Source: Tannerella sp.
GTDB taxonomy: Bacteria > Bacteroidota > Bacteroidia > Bacteroidales > Tannerellaceae
Assembly (NCBI GenBank): GCA_031285565.1
Contig: JAITVY010000105.1
Location: 1 to 64,000, forward strand
Direction of reading: 5' to 3'
DNA: 64,000 nt
Shown: positions 48,280-58,109 of the stretch, piece after piece
Position numbering within the stretch: position 1 is the first letter of the stretch
How the letters are laid out: each line of letters starts with the position of its first letter
Translations under genes and position numbers: made by a program
The notes under the pieces: generated by a model
Told to the model about the DNA's origin: nothing
The model's database searches: none
The model's input: only the letters and a program-made list of their open reading frames with translations

Positions 48280-50910
48280 ATGATAAAAAAACTGATTCTG
48301 GCCTTGATTATGCTATTGCTGGTGTGTTATGGTTATTCTCAGGAGTATCCAACTGTAACATTAGAGATGAGGAATGTAAAGCTGATTGCTGTTCTGAAAC
48401 AATTAGAACGGCAGTCAGCTTATTCTTTTGTTTATAATGAGACAGTGAATCTGAATCAGGAAAAAAGTGTTTCTATTCAAAATCTGCAACTTTTGGATGC
48501 GCTAGAAATTATATTTCAGGAAACTGATATTACATGGAAAATAGATAAGAAATATATTATTCTTTTTCCTCAAAAACCGGAGGCATCCATAAAGAAAGTG
48601 ACTATTTCGGGTTATATTACGGATTCCGAATCGTCGGAAGTTTTAATTGGAGCCAATGTCTATGATTGGATAAGTGGTTCCGGTACTGCAACCAATGAGT
48701 TTGGTTTTTATAGCTTAACGCTTCCGGCGGGTGAAATAGATCTGCAGTTCTCGTATACAGGGTATGAACCGGAGAAAAAAAAGATAGATTTGCAGGAAAA
48801 TGAAAGAATAAATATCCGGTTGGCCACTCATATGATGCTGGATGAAGTTGTCATATTAGGAGATAGGGCAGAGACCGGTATTTCTGCAACTCAAATGGGC
48901 GCATTGGATGTGCCGTTGGATATATTAAAAAATACACCTTCATTATTGGGGGAGGCGGACGTTATGAAGACTATTCAGATGCTGCCGGGAGTTCAGTCGG
49001 GAACGGAAGGAGGTGCTGGTGTTTATGTGCGGGGTGGTGGACCGGAAGAGAATCTGGTTTTGTTGGATGGAATACCTTTATATAATGTAGATCATGTGTT
49101 TGGTTTTTTTTCAGTGTTCACGCCGGAAGCTGTAAAAAAAGTAAGTCTATTTAAAAGTAGTTTTCCAGCACGTTTTGGTGGCCGGTTGTCTTCGGTTATT
49201 GATGTACGGACTAATGATGGCGACATGCATCATTATCATGGCGCTGCTGGGATTGGATTATTATCAGCTAAATTTCAACTGGAGGGTCCGATCCGTAAAG
49301 GGCGTACTTCATTTAATATTTCAGGGCGACGTTCTTACCTGGATTTGATGTCTAAACCACTTTTTGGGAAGGGAGATGATTTTGGTTATTTCTTTTATGA
49401 CTTAAATGCTAAATTGAATCATAAATTCAATGATAAAAGCCGTTTGTTTCTTAGTTTTTATAATGGGAAAGATAAGTTTCATTCTAAATTCAGTGAGAGT
49501 GACGGCATATTTAAGTCGAAAGATGAGGCTACTTTAAATTGGGGTAATAAATTGCTTGCCGTCAGGTGGAACTATATATTTTCGCCTAAGCTTTTTAGTA
49601 ATACAACGGTAGCTTTTACTGAATATCGTTTTGGTATAAAAACGGAATGGCTAAATTATAATTCAGAAAAAGGTCTGGATTATAAACTGAATTCACAATA
49701 TCGTTCGGGCATTAAAGACTGGGCATATAAAATTGATTTTGATTATTATCCCTTACCTAAACATCATGTGAAATTTGGTACAAACTATTTGTATCATGAT
49801 TTTAAACCGGAGGTTGAGTCCTCAAGAATACGCGATAATGAAAAAGGGCATATGAAAGATACTATTTATACGCATTTATCAGATTCGCATATTTATGCTC
49901 ATGAGGTTTCAATATATGCAGAGGATAATTTTGATGTCACATCCCGTTTAAGTGTGAATGCCGGCATCCATTTTTCCCTGTTTCGTGTTAAAAATACAAC
50001 ATATACATCTGCGCAGCCCCGTTTATCGGCACGTTACCAATTAACTGATGATATAGCTTTAAAGGCTTCATATACAAAGATGAATCAATATATCCATTTA
50101 CTGTCAAGCTATACGATAACAATGCCTACTGATTTATGGGTTCCGGTAACAGAACGCATCAAACCTATGCGATCGCACCAATATTCCATTGGCGGATATT
50201 ACACCGGTATACAAGGATGGGAGTTTTCTACAGAGGTTTATTATAAGAATATGCGGAATGTACTGGAGTATAAAGATGGGGCTACATTTTTAGGTTCATC
50301 TTATAATTGGGAAGAAAAAGTAGAAATGGGACGAGGGCGTGCATACGGAATTGAATTAATGGCTCAGAAAACAATTGGAAAAACAACCGGTTGGCTTGCT
50401 TATACATTGGCAAAAAGTGAACGTAGGTTTGGCAAAAATGGGATCAATCAGGGTGAATGGTTTCCATACCGTTATGACCGGCGACATCTTATTAATCTGA
50501 TGGTGAATCATACTTTTTCGGATCGGATTGATGTAGGCGCTTCCTGGGAATTTTATACAGGAGGAGCTACCACATTAGGGGAAGAAACTACGCTTATTAT
50601 TAGTCCTACAGATGCACCCGGATTTGGTTATTACTACGGATATTGGGGACAATATAACGGGCCGGTATTTGAGGGAGTTGATTATGTTGATAAGCGGAAT
50701 AATTACCGGATGCCGCCGAGTCACCGGCTGAACATCGGAATAAACTTCCGAAAAAAGAAAAAGCATGGAGAAAGAATCTGGAACTTTAGTATTTATAATA
50801 TTTATAATGCCATGAATCCGACTTTTATTAATCGTGTTAATGATACAAGCGTAAGAAAAATAACCATTTTTCCGATTATTCCCTCATTTACGTATACCTA
50901 TAAATTCTGA
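48280..50910 (+). CDS. TonB-dependent outer-membrane receptor with STN domain, copy 1
   Basis: An 876-residue transporter. After a signal peptide (LILALIMLLLVCYGYSQ) comes the secretin/TonB short N-terminal signalling domain (YPTVTLEMRNVKLIAVLKQL, 24-43, to ~105), a carboxypeptidase-like repeat (VTISGYITDSESSEVLIGAN, ~108-190), the plug (MLPGVQSGTEGGAGVYVRGG, LLDGIPLYNVDHVFGFFSVF, ~235-280) and a 22-strand barrel ending ITIFPIIPSFTYTYKF. The STN domain implies signalling to a FecR/sigma pair. The cargo is unknown. It is closely similar to copy 2 at 53253 and forms a pair with the DUF4249 gene four bases downstream. Confidence 0.92.
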   Translation: MIKKLILALIMLLLVCYGYSQEYPTVTLEMRNVKLIAVLKQLERQSAYSFVYNETVNLNQEKSVSIQNLQLLDALEIIFQETDITWKIDKKYIILFPQKPEASIKKVTISGYITDSESSEVLIGANVYDWISGSGTATNEFGFYSLTLPAGEIDLQFSYTGYEPEKKKIDLQENERINIRLATHMMLDEVVILGDRAETGISATQMGALDVPLDILKNTPSLLGEADVMKTIQMLPGVQSGTEGGAGVYVRGGGPEENLVLLDGIPLYNVDHVFGFFSVFTPEAVKKVSLFKSSFPARFGGRLSSVIDVRTNDGDMHHYHGAAGIGLLSAKFQLEGPIRKGRTSFNISGRRSYLDLMSKPLFGKGDDFGYFFYDLNAKLNHKFNDKSRLFLSFYNGKDKFHSKFSESDGIFKSKDEATLNWGNKLLAVRWNYIFSPKLFSNTTVAFTEYRFGIKTEWLNYNSEKGLDYKLNSQYRSGIKDWAYKIDFDYYPLPKHHVKFGTNYLYHDFKPEVESSRIRDNEKGHMKDTIYTHLSDSHIYAHEVSIYAEDNFDVTSRLSVNAGIHFSLFRVKNTTYTSAQPRLSARYQLTDDIALKASYTKMNQYIHLLSSYTITMPTDLWVPVTERIKPMRSHQYSIGGYYTGIQGWEFSTEVYYKNMRNVLEYKDGATFLGSSYNWEEKVEMGRGRAYGIELMAQKTIGKTTGWLAYTLAKSERRFGKNGINQGEWFPYRYDRRHLINLMVNHTFSDRIDVGASWEFYTGGATTLGEETTLIISPTDAPGFGYYYGYWGQYNGPVFEGVDYVDKRNNYRMPPSHRLNIGINFRKKKKHGERIWNFSIYNIYNAMNPTFINRVNDTSVRKITIFPIIPSFTYTYKF

Positions 50911-50914
50911 TCAA

Positions 50915-51943
50915 ATGAAGACAACGTGTTTATTCATCATACTTTCCGCAGTTTTTGTATTCTCAGCCTGTGAAAATGAAATTCCGTTAAAGGTTAAAAA
51001 CAATTCACCCAAGATGATACTAAATGCATTGTTTGAGGTAGAACGGGATACCAATTATATTTCATTGGGTTTGACTGGTCTTGACTATGTAGATCTTATT
51101 GATAATGCAAAAATAAAGATCTACGTAAATAATGAATTAAAAGATGAAATTAATAAAGTAAGTCTGCTGAATTATTATTACAATGACTTGAAAGTTTATA
51201 AAACAACACTAAAATTTTCACCGGGTGATCTCGTTAGAATTGAAGCTGAAACACCTGATGGCAAATATCATGCCTGGGCCGAAGATATTGTGCCTGAACT
51301 AATCGGGATAGAGAATATTGATACCACAACCTATGTCGAAAAAGATATTTGGGGTGAGTATGCTCATCTACGTATCAGAACTACTTTTACGGATAATCCG
51401 GGTAAAAAAAATTATTACCGGTTAGCTATAACCGAGCATAAAACATATCATGGCTTATCAATCATCACTGAAATGGATTCTGTTGTAGTTGATGAGTATC
51501 CTGTAGAATTGAACATCCGGGAGGATATTGTATTAAATGATGGCAGACCTCCTTTAGATAATTCCAGTTATCCGCTGCCTGAGACTAAAAATCAAATGAA
51601 TATTTTTGATGATTCCCGTTTGAACGGTTCATATACATTGAATGTCAGTTTCCGGTTAGATTCATGGTTTTCCAGTCCCTGGAATGTGGAGATAAAACAA
51701 CTCAGCAGAAGAATAAAAGTACGCTTAATAAGTATTACTGAAGCAGAGTTCTACTATTTGAGAGCACTGAATTTGTATGTATCTGATAACTATGATGATA
51801 TTTTGTCGCAACCGATAAGATATCCTAGTAATGTACATGGTGGAATAGGTATATTTGGTATTAGCTTCGGCACATCCCAGACCATACAGTTACCTGATTA
51901 TATTCTTATGGAGAATGCCCCCCTGGCTTTAAAAAATGAGTAG
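50915..51943 (+). CDS. DUF4249 lipoprotein, copy 1
   Basis: A 342-residue lipoprotein (FIILSAVFVFSAC, Cys near 19) with the family opening ENEIPLKVKNNSPKMILNAL and the central DGKYHAWAEDIVPELIGIEN, then FDDSRLNGSYTLNVSFRLDS and LRALNLYVSDNYDDILSQPI. DUF4249 proteins are the usual partner encoded after this type of TonB receptor and are thought to sit at the surface and help capture the cargo. The gene begins four bases after the receptor gene, so both should be made together. Confidence 0.88.
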   Translation: MKTTCLFIILSAVFVFSACENEIPLKVKNNSPKMILNALFEVERDTNYISLGLTGLDYVDLIDNAKIKIYVNNELKDEINKVSLLNYYYNDLKVYKTTLKFSPGDLVRIEAETPDGKYHAWAEDIVPELIGIENIDTTTYVEKDIWGEYAHLRIRTTFTDNPGKKNYYRLAITEHKTYHGLSIITEMDSVVVDEYPVELNIREDIVLNDGRPPLDNSSYPLPETKNQMNIFDDSRLNGSYTLNVSFRLDSWFSSPWNVEIKQLSRRIKVRLISITEAEFYYLRALNLYVSDNYDDILSQPIRYPSNVHGGIGIFGISFGTSQTIQLPDYILMENAPLALKNE

Positions 51944-52022
51944 ATGAATTTTTTTAATAACAGGATAGGGATATTTTCTTTTTTTGAACTCTTTATTTTT
52001 AGAACAGCCGATAGATAAATAT

Positions 52023-52973
52023 ATGAAGTACAAACATACGGTACAACATGCCAGAGCAAAATTTTTAAAACAGAAAGATCTTTCGAAGAATGAGAGAATA
52101 CTGTTGGAAAAGGATTTTAGCGGAAAGGATTATGTTTACTATCAGAATATTGAAGGAGACGAAATCTTATTGTCTGAGCAGTATTCGGCAGATGCTACTT
52201 ATAGTAAAATAGAACATGTCTTTGCTGGGAAACATACCCGTAGATCTGTCCTGAAATATGTGGCTGCGGCAGTTTTATTTATTTGTACTACAATAAGCCT
52301 GTATTATGTCAATAGCTATCCGAAAATAATAACAGTATCTACATCATATGGAGAAAAAAAGGATGTAATCCTGCCGGATGGTTCAACAGTTATGCTAAAT
52401 AGTTTATCGTCTGTTTCATACCCGAAAAAGATGAAAGACAAGACGCGTGAAGTTGTATTGGACGGTGAAGCTTTTTTTAATGTAGTTAAGAATGACCGGA
52501 AAACATTTATTGTAAAAGTGCAGGAAATAGAAGTAAAAGTACTGGGTACCCAGTTTAATGTTTCGGCTTATGCAGATGATGATAAGATTATTACCAGTTT
52601 ATATGAAGGCTCTGTGGCTGTTTCATTGAATTCAGGAGAAGTATTTCAGTTGCGACCCGGTGAACAAGCTATTTATGATAAACATATAAAATCTGTTGAG
52701 ATTGAATCTTTCGAAGAAAATACCCAAAACTGGATAGATGGAAGTTTATGCTTTTATCATAAGCCGTTAAGGGAAATCTGGAAGACGTTAGACCGGGAGA
52801 AGAATGTTTCGTTTGAAATTTCGGATGAGGTCAACAGCGATCTTAAGATAACTGCCAGTTTCAACCGGAATGACTCAATAGAAGATATATTGGATATTCT
52901 TGGGCAAACAGGGGAATTTACATTTGAAAAAACAGGAAACTTATATATTATAAAAGCAATAGATCATGAATAG
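52023..52973 (+). CDS. FecR-family anti-sigma factor
   Basis: A 316-residue protein read from MKYKHTVQHARAKFL (52023), placed after the conserved linker; 13 codons upstream are in frame but lie in that linker. The short cytosolic part is followed by one TM (VLKYVAAAVLFICTTISLYY, ~72-92), the FecR domain (TSYGEKKDVILPDGSTVMLN, ~105-125; GTQFNVSAYADDDKIITSLY, ~170) and a C-terminal DUF4974 region (WIDGSLCFYHKPLREIWKTL, ~235 to the end) that contacts the receptor STN domain. It probably controls the sigma factor at 47544, although two other genes lie between. Confidence 0.92.
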   Translation: MKYKHTVQHARAKFLKQKDLSKNERILLEKDFSGKDYVYYQNIEGDEILLSEQYSADATYSKIEHVFAGKHTRRSVLKYVAAAVLFICTTISLYYVNSYPKIITVSTSYGEKKDVILPDGSTVMLNSLSSVSYPKKMKDKTREVVLDGEAFFNVVKNDRKTFIVKVQEIEVKVLGTQFNVSAYADDDKIITSLYEGSVAVSLNSGEVFQLRPGEQAIYDKHIKSVEIESFEENTQNWIDGSLCFYHKPLREIWKTLDREKNVSFEISDEVNSDLKITASFNRNDSIEDILDILGQTGEFTFEKTGNLYIIKAIDHE

Positions 52974-53044
52974 GAAATATGTATATATGTCGGTCAGGAA
53001 TTAATTTAATTGTTGATCAGATAATTATTGTTCGGTTCTTAATT

Positions 53045-53206
53045 AACAAAGAATTCATCGCTTCGCTTAGATGTTGTAGGAGTCAGAGAGGTAATACTCT
53101 CATTTATCCCTAATTACTTAACTTCATAGACATCATAGACTATTATTAATCACAAATTTATTATTCAGCCCCTCCAACTATTTGCGAAGCGATGTTTTCT
53201 TTGATT
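53045..53206. repeat. Inverted-repeat-bounded intergenic element, ~160 bp
   Basis: CATCGCTTCGC (53056-53066) and GCGAAGCGATG (53184-53194) are perfect inverted 11-mers. The flanking ten bases also complement (AACAAAGAATT against TTTTCTTTGATT), giving arms of about 22 bases. The inside is AT-rich with short-period pieces (GTAGGAGTCAGAGAGGTAAT) and no frame. It resembles a MITE-like element in the gap 52974-53252 between fecR and the second receptor. Confidence 0.55.
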
Positions 53207-53252
53207 TCCTTATTCGTTGAATAACAAACGCCCAAAACTAAATCTTTAATTT

Positions 53253-55919
53253 ATGATAAGAAAACTGATTTTTACGATGGCTTTGCTATTGTTTGTCTGG
53301 TATGGTTATTCGCAGGAATATCCGAAAGTTACATTGGAGATGAAAGATGCAACATTACAAGCTATTCTGAAACAATTGGAACAGCAAATCGGATATTCAT
53401 TTGTGTATAATGAGACCGTTAACCTGGATCACAAAAAAACGATCTCAGTTCAAAACCAACCATTACAAACGGTGTTGGATCTTATTTTCAGTCAGACCGG
53501 TATTCGCTGGAAAATAAGTAAAAGACATATTATTCTTACGCCAGAGAAGCAATATAGCCCGAAACAGAAAGTAACTGTTTCAGGCTATATTACTGACTCG
53601 GAGTCATCGGAAATCTTGATCGGAGCCAATATTTATGACCGGATAAGCGGAATGGGAACGGCAACCAATGAATTTGGTTTTTATAGTCTGACGCTTCCAT
53701 CCGGTGAGGTTGATCTGCGATTTTCTTATACCGGGTATGAGACGGAAGATCGGATGGTTGATATAAAAGAGAATCAGAAAATTGACATTCAGTTGAAAAC
53801 GCATATGATACTTGATGAAGTCGTTGTTTATGGCGATAAGTCTGAAACCGGTATAACGGCTACGCAAATGAGCGCCATAGATGTGCCTCTGAATATATTA
53901 AAAAATACGCCTTCATTACTGGGAGAAGCTGATGTTATGAAAACGCTCCAGATGCTGCCGGGTGTACAGGCCGGGACCGAAGGGAGTGCCGGTGTGTATG
54001 TACGCGGTGGCGGACCGGATGAAAACCTGATCCTGCTGGATGGTATTCCGTTATATAATGTAGATCATGTGTTTGGTTTTTTTTCGGTATTTACACCGGA
54101 AGCTATAAAGAAAGTCAGTTTGTTTAAAGGCAGTTTTCCGGCACGTTTTGGCGGACGGTTATCATCTGTCATTGATGTCCGTACAAATGACGGAGATATG
54201 CATAATTATCATGGAACGGTTAGCCTTGGGTTAGTTTCCAGTAAATTACAACTAGAAGGACCGATCTGGAAAGGTCGTACTTCATTCCATGTTTCGGGTC
54301 GCCGGTCTTATCTGGATTTGTTGGCCCGGCCTTTTATGCCGGATGATGAAAAATACGGTTACTATTTTTACGATTTGAATGCCAAAATCAATCATATATT
54401 TAATAATAGAAGTCGCCTGTTTTTTAGCTTTTATAATGGTCGTGACCATTTGAATATAAAATATACGGATAATTATGAAGAGTATGAAACTGGCTATAAA
54501 TCTTATTCGAGTGATGAAAACAATCTGCAATGGGGCAATACATTACTTGCAGCCCGTTGGAATTATATTTTTTCACCCAAATTGTTTAGTAATACTACAG
54601 TGGCATTTACGGACTATAATTTTAGGGTAGATAGTAAGTGGGATGATTATGTGCCCAATGTGTTAGAGAGTAATTTTAATACAAAATGCCGTTCCGGTAT
54701 AAAAGATTGGGCATTTAAAATGGATTTTGATTATTATCCGTTACCCAGGCATCATGTTAAATTTGGTCTGGGCTATCTATATCATGATTTTAAACCGGAA
54801 GTTGAAGTTGTCAGGGTTCACGAACTGGTAGATCAACAGTTGAGTGATACGATTCATTCCGGATTATCAAATTCGCATATTTATGCCAATGAAGTTTCTG
54901 TTTATGCAGAGGATAATTTTGATATAACACCTCGTTTGAGTGTAAATACTGGTCTCCATTTTTCATTATTTAATGTGAAAAACACCACCTATGCATCTTT
55001 GCAGCCTCGTTTCTCTGCTCGCTATCAATTAACGGATGCTGTGGCATTAAAGGCTTCGTATACAAAAATGAATCAATATATTCATTTGCTATCGAGCTAT
55101 ACGGTTACACTACCTACGGATATCTGGGTTCCGGCAACGGATCGTATTAAACCGATGCGATCACACCAATATTCCTTGGGAGGGTATTACACTGGTATTC
55201 AGGGATGGGAGTTTTCGGCTGAAACGTATTATAAGGATATGCGAAATATTCTGGAATATAAAGACGGTTCTACCTTTTTAGGGTCATCTCATAATTGGGA
55301 AGAAAAGGTGGAAATGGGTAGAGGACGTGCCTACGGATTGGAATTGATGGCGCAGAAAACTACCGGTAAAACCACCGGTTGGCTGGCTTATACACTGGCA
55401 AAGAGTGAGCGGCAGTTTGATAAAAAAGGCATCAATCGGGGAAGATGGTTTCCGTATCGCTATGACCGGCGCCATCATATCAATCTGACGCTAAACCATA
55501 CATTTAACGACCGGATTGATGTGGGGGCTTCGTGGGAGTTTTATACCGGAGGAACGACCACCCTGGCAGAAGAGATGACTGTTATTTTATCTCCTTCTCA
55601 TGGAGGTTATGGAGGAAATTATGGGGGGAATGTTATGGCAATTAGTGAAACGGACTTTGTTGACCGGCGCAATAATTACCGGTTACCTTCGAGTCACCGG
55701 TTGAATCTGGGTGTAAATTTCAGGAAAAAGAAAAAACATGGCGAACGAATCTGGAATATTAGTATCTACAATATATACAATGCAATGAATCCGGCTTTTG
55801 TATACAGGGATTATTATCAAAAAACCACTGATGGAACTCATTATCGAAGAGTTCCTATACTTAAAAAAGTAACGATTCTGCCGATTGTACCGTCGGTGAG
55901 CTATACCTATAGATTTTAA
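53253..55919 (+). CDS. TonB-dependent outer-membrane receptor with STN domain, copy 2
   Basis: An 888-residue paralogue of the receptor at 48280 with the same domains: signal (FTMALLLFVWYGYSQ), STN (YPKVTLEMKDATLQAILKQL, from residue 24), carboxypeptidase-like repeat (VTVSGYITDSESSEILIGAN), plug (MLPGVQAGTEGSAGVYVRGG) and barrel ending LPIVPSVSYTYRF. The N-terminal and plug parts are nearly identical in sequence to copy 1. Barrel loops differ, for example YTDNYEEYETGYKSYSSDEN near 415 and a glycine-rich loop HGGYGGNYGGN near 790, so cargo may differ. It follows fecR. Confidence 0.92.
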   Translation: MIRKLIFTMALLLFVWYGYSQEYPKVTLEMKDATLQAILKQLEQQIGYSFVYNETVNLDHKKTISVQNQPLQTVLDLIFSQTGIRWKISKRHIILTPEKQYSPKQKVTVSGYITDSESSEILIGANIYDRISGMGTATNEFGFYSLTLPSGEVDLRFSYTGYETEDRMVDIKENQKIDIQLKTHMILDEVVVYGDKSETGITATQMSAIDVPLNILKNTPSLLGEADVMKTLQMLPGVQAGTEGSAGVYVRGGGPDENLILLDGIPLYNVDHVFGFFSVFTPEAIKKVSLFKGSFPARFGGRLSSVIDVRTNDGDMHNYHGTVSLGLVSSKLQLEGPIWKGRTSFHVSGRRSYLDLLARPFMPDDEKYGYYFYDLNAKINHIFNNRSRLFFSFYNGRDHLNIKYTDNYEEYETGYKSYSSDENNLQWGNTLLAARWNYIFSPKLFSNTTVAFTDYNFRVDSKWDDYVPNVLESNFNTKCRSGIKDWAFKMDFDYYPLPRHHVKFGLGYLYHDFKPEVEVVRVHELVDQQLSDTIHSGLSNSHIYANEVSVYAEDNFDITPRLSVNTGLHFSLFNVKNTTYASLQPRFSARYQLTDAVALKASYTKMNQYIHLLSSYTVTLPTDIWVPATDRIKPMRSHQYSLGGYYTGIQGWEFSAETYYKDMRNILEYKDGSTFLGSSHNWEEKVEMGRGRAYGLELMAQKTTGKTTGWLAYTLAKSERQFDKKGINRGRWFPYRYDRRHHINLTLNHTFNDRIDVGASWEFYTGGTTTLAEEMTVILSPSHGGYGGNYGGNVMAISETDFVDRRNNYRLPSSHRLNLGVNFRKKKKHGERIWNISIYNIYNAMNPAFVYRDYYQKTTDGTHYRRVPILKKVTILPIVPSVSYTYRF

Positions 55920-55950
55920 TAAAAAAATAACCGAATATAAATATCTACAG

Positions 55951-56931
55951 ATGAAACAAGGATATATATTACTCATAGCATGTACAATATTTGTTTTTAC
56001 AGCTTGTGAAAATGAGATTCCGTTTAATATAAAAGATAATCCTCCTAAATTGGTTTTGAACGCATTTTTTGATAGTGATAAAGAAGAGAATCTGGTTACT
56101 TTATCTTTGACTGGACGTGAAGAAGTGAGCGCTAAATTTGATGCGGAAGTTTCTGTTTATATAAATGGCGAATTGAAAGAGCAGCTAAAAGAACAGAATA
56201 GTGAGGAAGCAGACCCTTACAAGATAGCAAAAATGTACTTTAGCAAGATAAAGTTTAAACCTGGAGATATTGTTAAAATAGAGGCAAAAACAGCTGATGG
56301 TAAATATCATGCCTGGGCGGAAGATGTTGTTCCGAAGCCCATTGAAATTGATAAGGTTGATACAACGACTTATATAGAACAATCATCCTGGGGGGCCTCA
56401 GCAAACTATAGGTATATTCGTATAAAAACTACATTTACGGATGATCCGCTTGAAAAAAATTACTATCAGATCGGTGTTTATGACAGAACTATTGTGTGCG
56501 GACAATTTGATATTGAGGGAAGAGATACTTGTCTGATTTATGAAGATGTTGAATACTTGAATATCCGTGAAGATATTGTTTTAAATGAGGGGCGTTTGCC
56601 TGTAGACGAAGATAATAGTATATTGGAACAAACGAATAATATACATAATGTTTTTGATGATTCACGTTTAAACGGTTCTTATACAATGACTGTAAGTACA
56701 TCATTCTATAGTGGGTGGGAACAAACGGGAAATATAGAAAAGGTACTTAGGGTTAGCTTGATCAGCCTTTCAGAAGATTTATATTATTATTACAGGGCAT
56801 TAAACCTTTTTGATTCCCATAATTATGATGATGTGCTATCGCTACCGATTTCGTTTCCAAGTAATGTACATGGAGGTACGGGTATTGTTGGATTTTGTAC
56901 AGTCTCGTCCAAGTTCATCCATTATTTATGA
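55951..56931 (+). CDS. DUF4249 lipoprotein, copy 2
   Basis: A 326-residue lipoprotein (IACTIFVFTAC, Cys near 19). It shares ENEIPFNIKDNPPKLVLNAF, ADGKYHAWAEDVVPKPIEI and FDDSRLNGSYTMTVSTSFYS with copy 1, and SNVHGGTGIVGFC near the end. It lacks the last ~20 residues of copy 1 (52 bases shorter frame at the end). It is the partner of receptor copy 2, 31 bases downstream of it. Confidence 0.87.
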   Translation: MKQGYILLIACTIFVFTACENEIPFNIKDNPPKLVLNAFFDSDKEENLVTLSLTGREEVSAKFDAEVSVYINGELKEQLKEQNSEEADPYKIAKMYFSKIKFKPGDIVKIEAKTADGKYHAWAEDVVPKPIEIDKVDTTTYIEQSSWGASANYRYIRIKTTFTDDPLEKNYYQIGVYDRTIVCGQFDIEGRDTCLIYEDVEYLNIREDIVLNEGRLPVDEDNSILEQTNNIHNVFDDSRLNGSYTMTVSTSFYSGWEQTGNIEKVLRVSLISLSEDLYYYYRALNLFDSHNYDDVLSLPISFPSNVHGGTGIVGFCTVSSKFIHYL

Positions 56932-56961
56932 TTACATATCTGAAAATTAAAATATATAACT

Positions 56962-57903
56962 ATGAATACTCAAGATCTACTGGTATGTATGGTCGCTAAT
57001 ATGCCTTACTATACAGACAATGAAGAAAATGTATATTATGTATTAACATCCGTAAATCATCCTTCCGGTTCATTAGTGCCTGTTAAATCAGCGGCTGGTG
57101 AATTACTTGAAATCGGCGGTGTTTTTAAGTTTGATCCATCGGGTTTGTTTTCAGAGGAGGATAAAAAAGGGTTGCTGCCAAAAGCATATATTGTAGAGCA
57201 ACTTCCAGCTATAAGAGATCTGCGGTTGGGAAGCCATTATCCTCCTATGATTGCTATCAGGATGGAAGGTCTTAAAAGTAGCAAAGTTAAAATATTGTCG
57301 GTGGAATATGTATCATATGAAAACCGGGTTTTTGTATCTACTTTGTCAATAGACTGTGCAGATACAGATACCTTTTTTATCTATCCGGAGTCGTTGTATT
57401 CAAAGGATAAAAACCAGGTTTACTATCGGGATAAGACTATAAAGAAAGCGAATCCGGAGACTTTTCAAATCATAAGTCCGCAATTTCAGAAAGATGATGA
57501 GCATGTATGGTATATGGGCAGTTTGTTATGTGCAGATAGTAACACATTCCGGGTTTTTACATGCGAAAGGGCAGAGCATCCTGAAAAAAGAATGTCTTTA
57601 TACGCCTGTGATAAAAACCATGTATTTTATCAATACCTGATATTGGATGATGCCGATTTAAAAACATTCCGGGTGCTGAAGAGTGCAATATCGGATGAGT
57701 TGTATGGAATAGATGAAAGGCGGGTGTTTTATCATCACATGTACCTGGAATATGCGGATGCGAAAACGTTCCGGGTGGTGACTGAAAATGATCGTTTACG
57801 GATTGATCATCCGGATGCTGATGCGTATGATATAAATTATAAATATACCTGCGGAAACAGGATCCCACTAACTGAAAAAGAGAAACAAGTACTATTTCTG
57901 TAA
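56962..57903 (+). CDS. DKNYY-repeat protein
   Basis: A 313-residue soluble protein without a signal peptide. Its second half is built from repeats of the DKNYY type: YSKDKNQVYYRDKTIKKANP (near 150), FQKDDEHVWYMGSLLCADSN, YACDKNHVFYQYLILDDADL and YGIDERRVFYHHMYLEYADA, each followed by TFRV or TFQI. The function of this family is unknown. The N-terminal ~90 residues (MPYYTDNEENVYYVLTSVNH) may be a degenerate unit plus a separate fold. The gene follows the second DUF4249 gene by 30 bases and may be the last of that operon. Confidence 0.75.
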   Translation: MNTQDLLVCMVANMPYYTDNEENVYYVLTSVNHPSGSLVPVKSAAGELLEIGGVFKFDPSGLFSEEDKKGLLPKAYIVEQLPAIRDLRLGSHYPPMIAIRMEGLKSSKVKILSVEYVSYENRVFVSTLSIDCADTDTFFIYPESLYSKDKNQVYYRDKTIKKANPETFQIISPQFQKDDEHVWYMGSLLCADSNTFRVFTCERAEHPEKRMSLYACDKNHVFYQYLILDDADLKTFRVLKSAISDELYGIDERRVFYHHMYLEYADAKTFRVVTENDRLRIDHPDADAYDINYKYTCGNRIPLTEKEKQVLFL

Positions 57904-57921
57904 CTTATCAGTAATTAAGGG

Positions 57922-58016
57922 AGTTATCACTTGCTACGCTCGTTAGTAGTCAAGGAGTAAAGAATAATGCAAATGTATTTCTACTTAATTACAAAGTTGC
58001 AAAGCAATTGATAACT
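57922..58016. repeat. Small inverted-repeat element
   Basis: AGTTATCACTTGC (57922-57934) and GCAATTGATAACT (58004-58016) pair over 12 of 13 bases. The inside carries AGTAGTCAAGGAGTAAAG-like short-period sequence, as in the gaps 39311-39418 and 5222-5237. The rest of the 206-base gap holds the promoter of the BASS gene. Confidence 0.5.
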
Positions 58017-58063
58017 ACTAGACAACGTATTTTTCCTGCCGGATGGAGTGATTTTTCATATTC

Positions 58064-58096
58064 TTTTGCTGTGTTCTGTTGATTTGTTTACTTTTG
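58064..58096 (+). promoter_or_regulatory. Promoter of the BASS transporter gene
   Basis: TTTTG (58064-58068), a 20-nt spacer and TACTTTTG (58089-58096). The start would be near 58103, giving a very short leader before the ATG at 58110. Confidence 0.65.
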
Positions 58097-58109
58097 AACT
58101 CAAAAAAAG

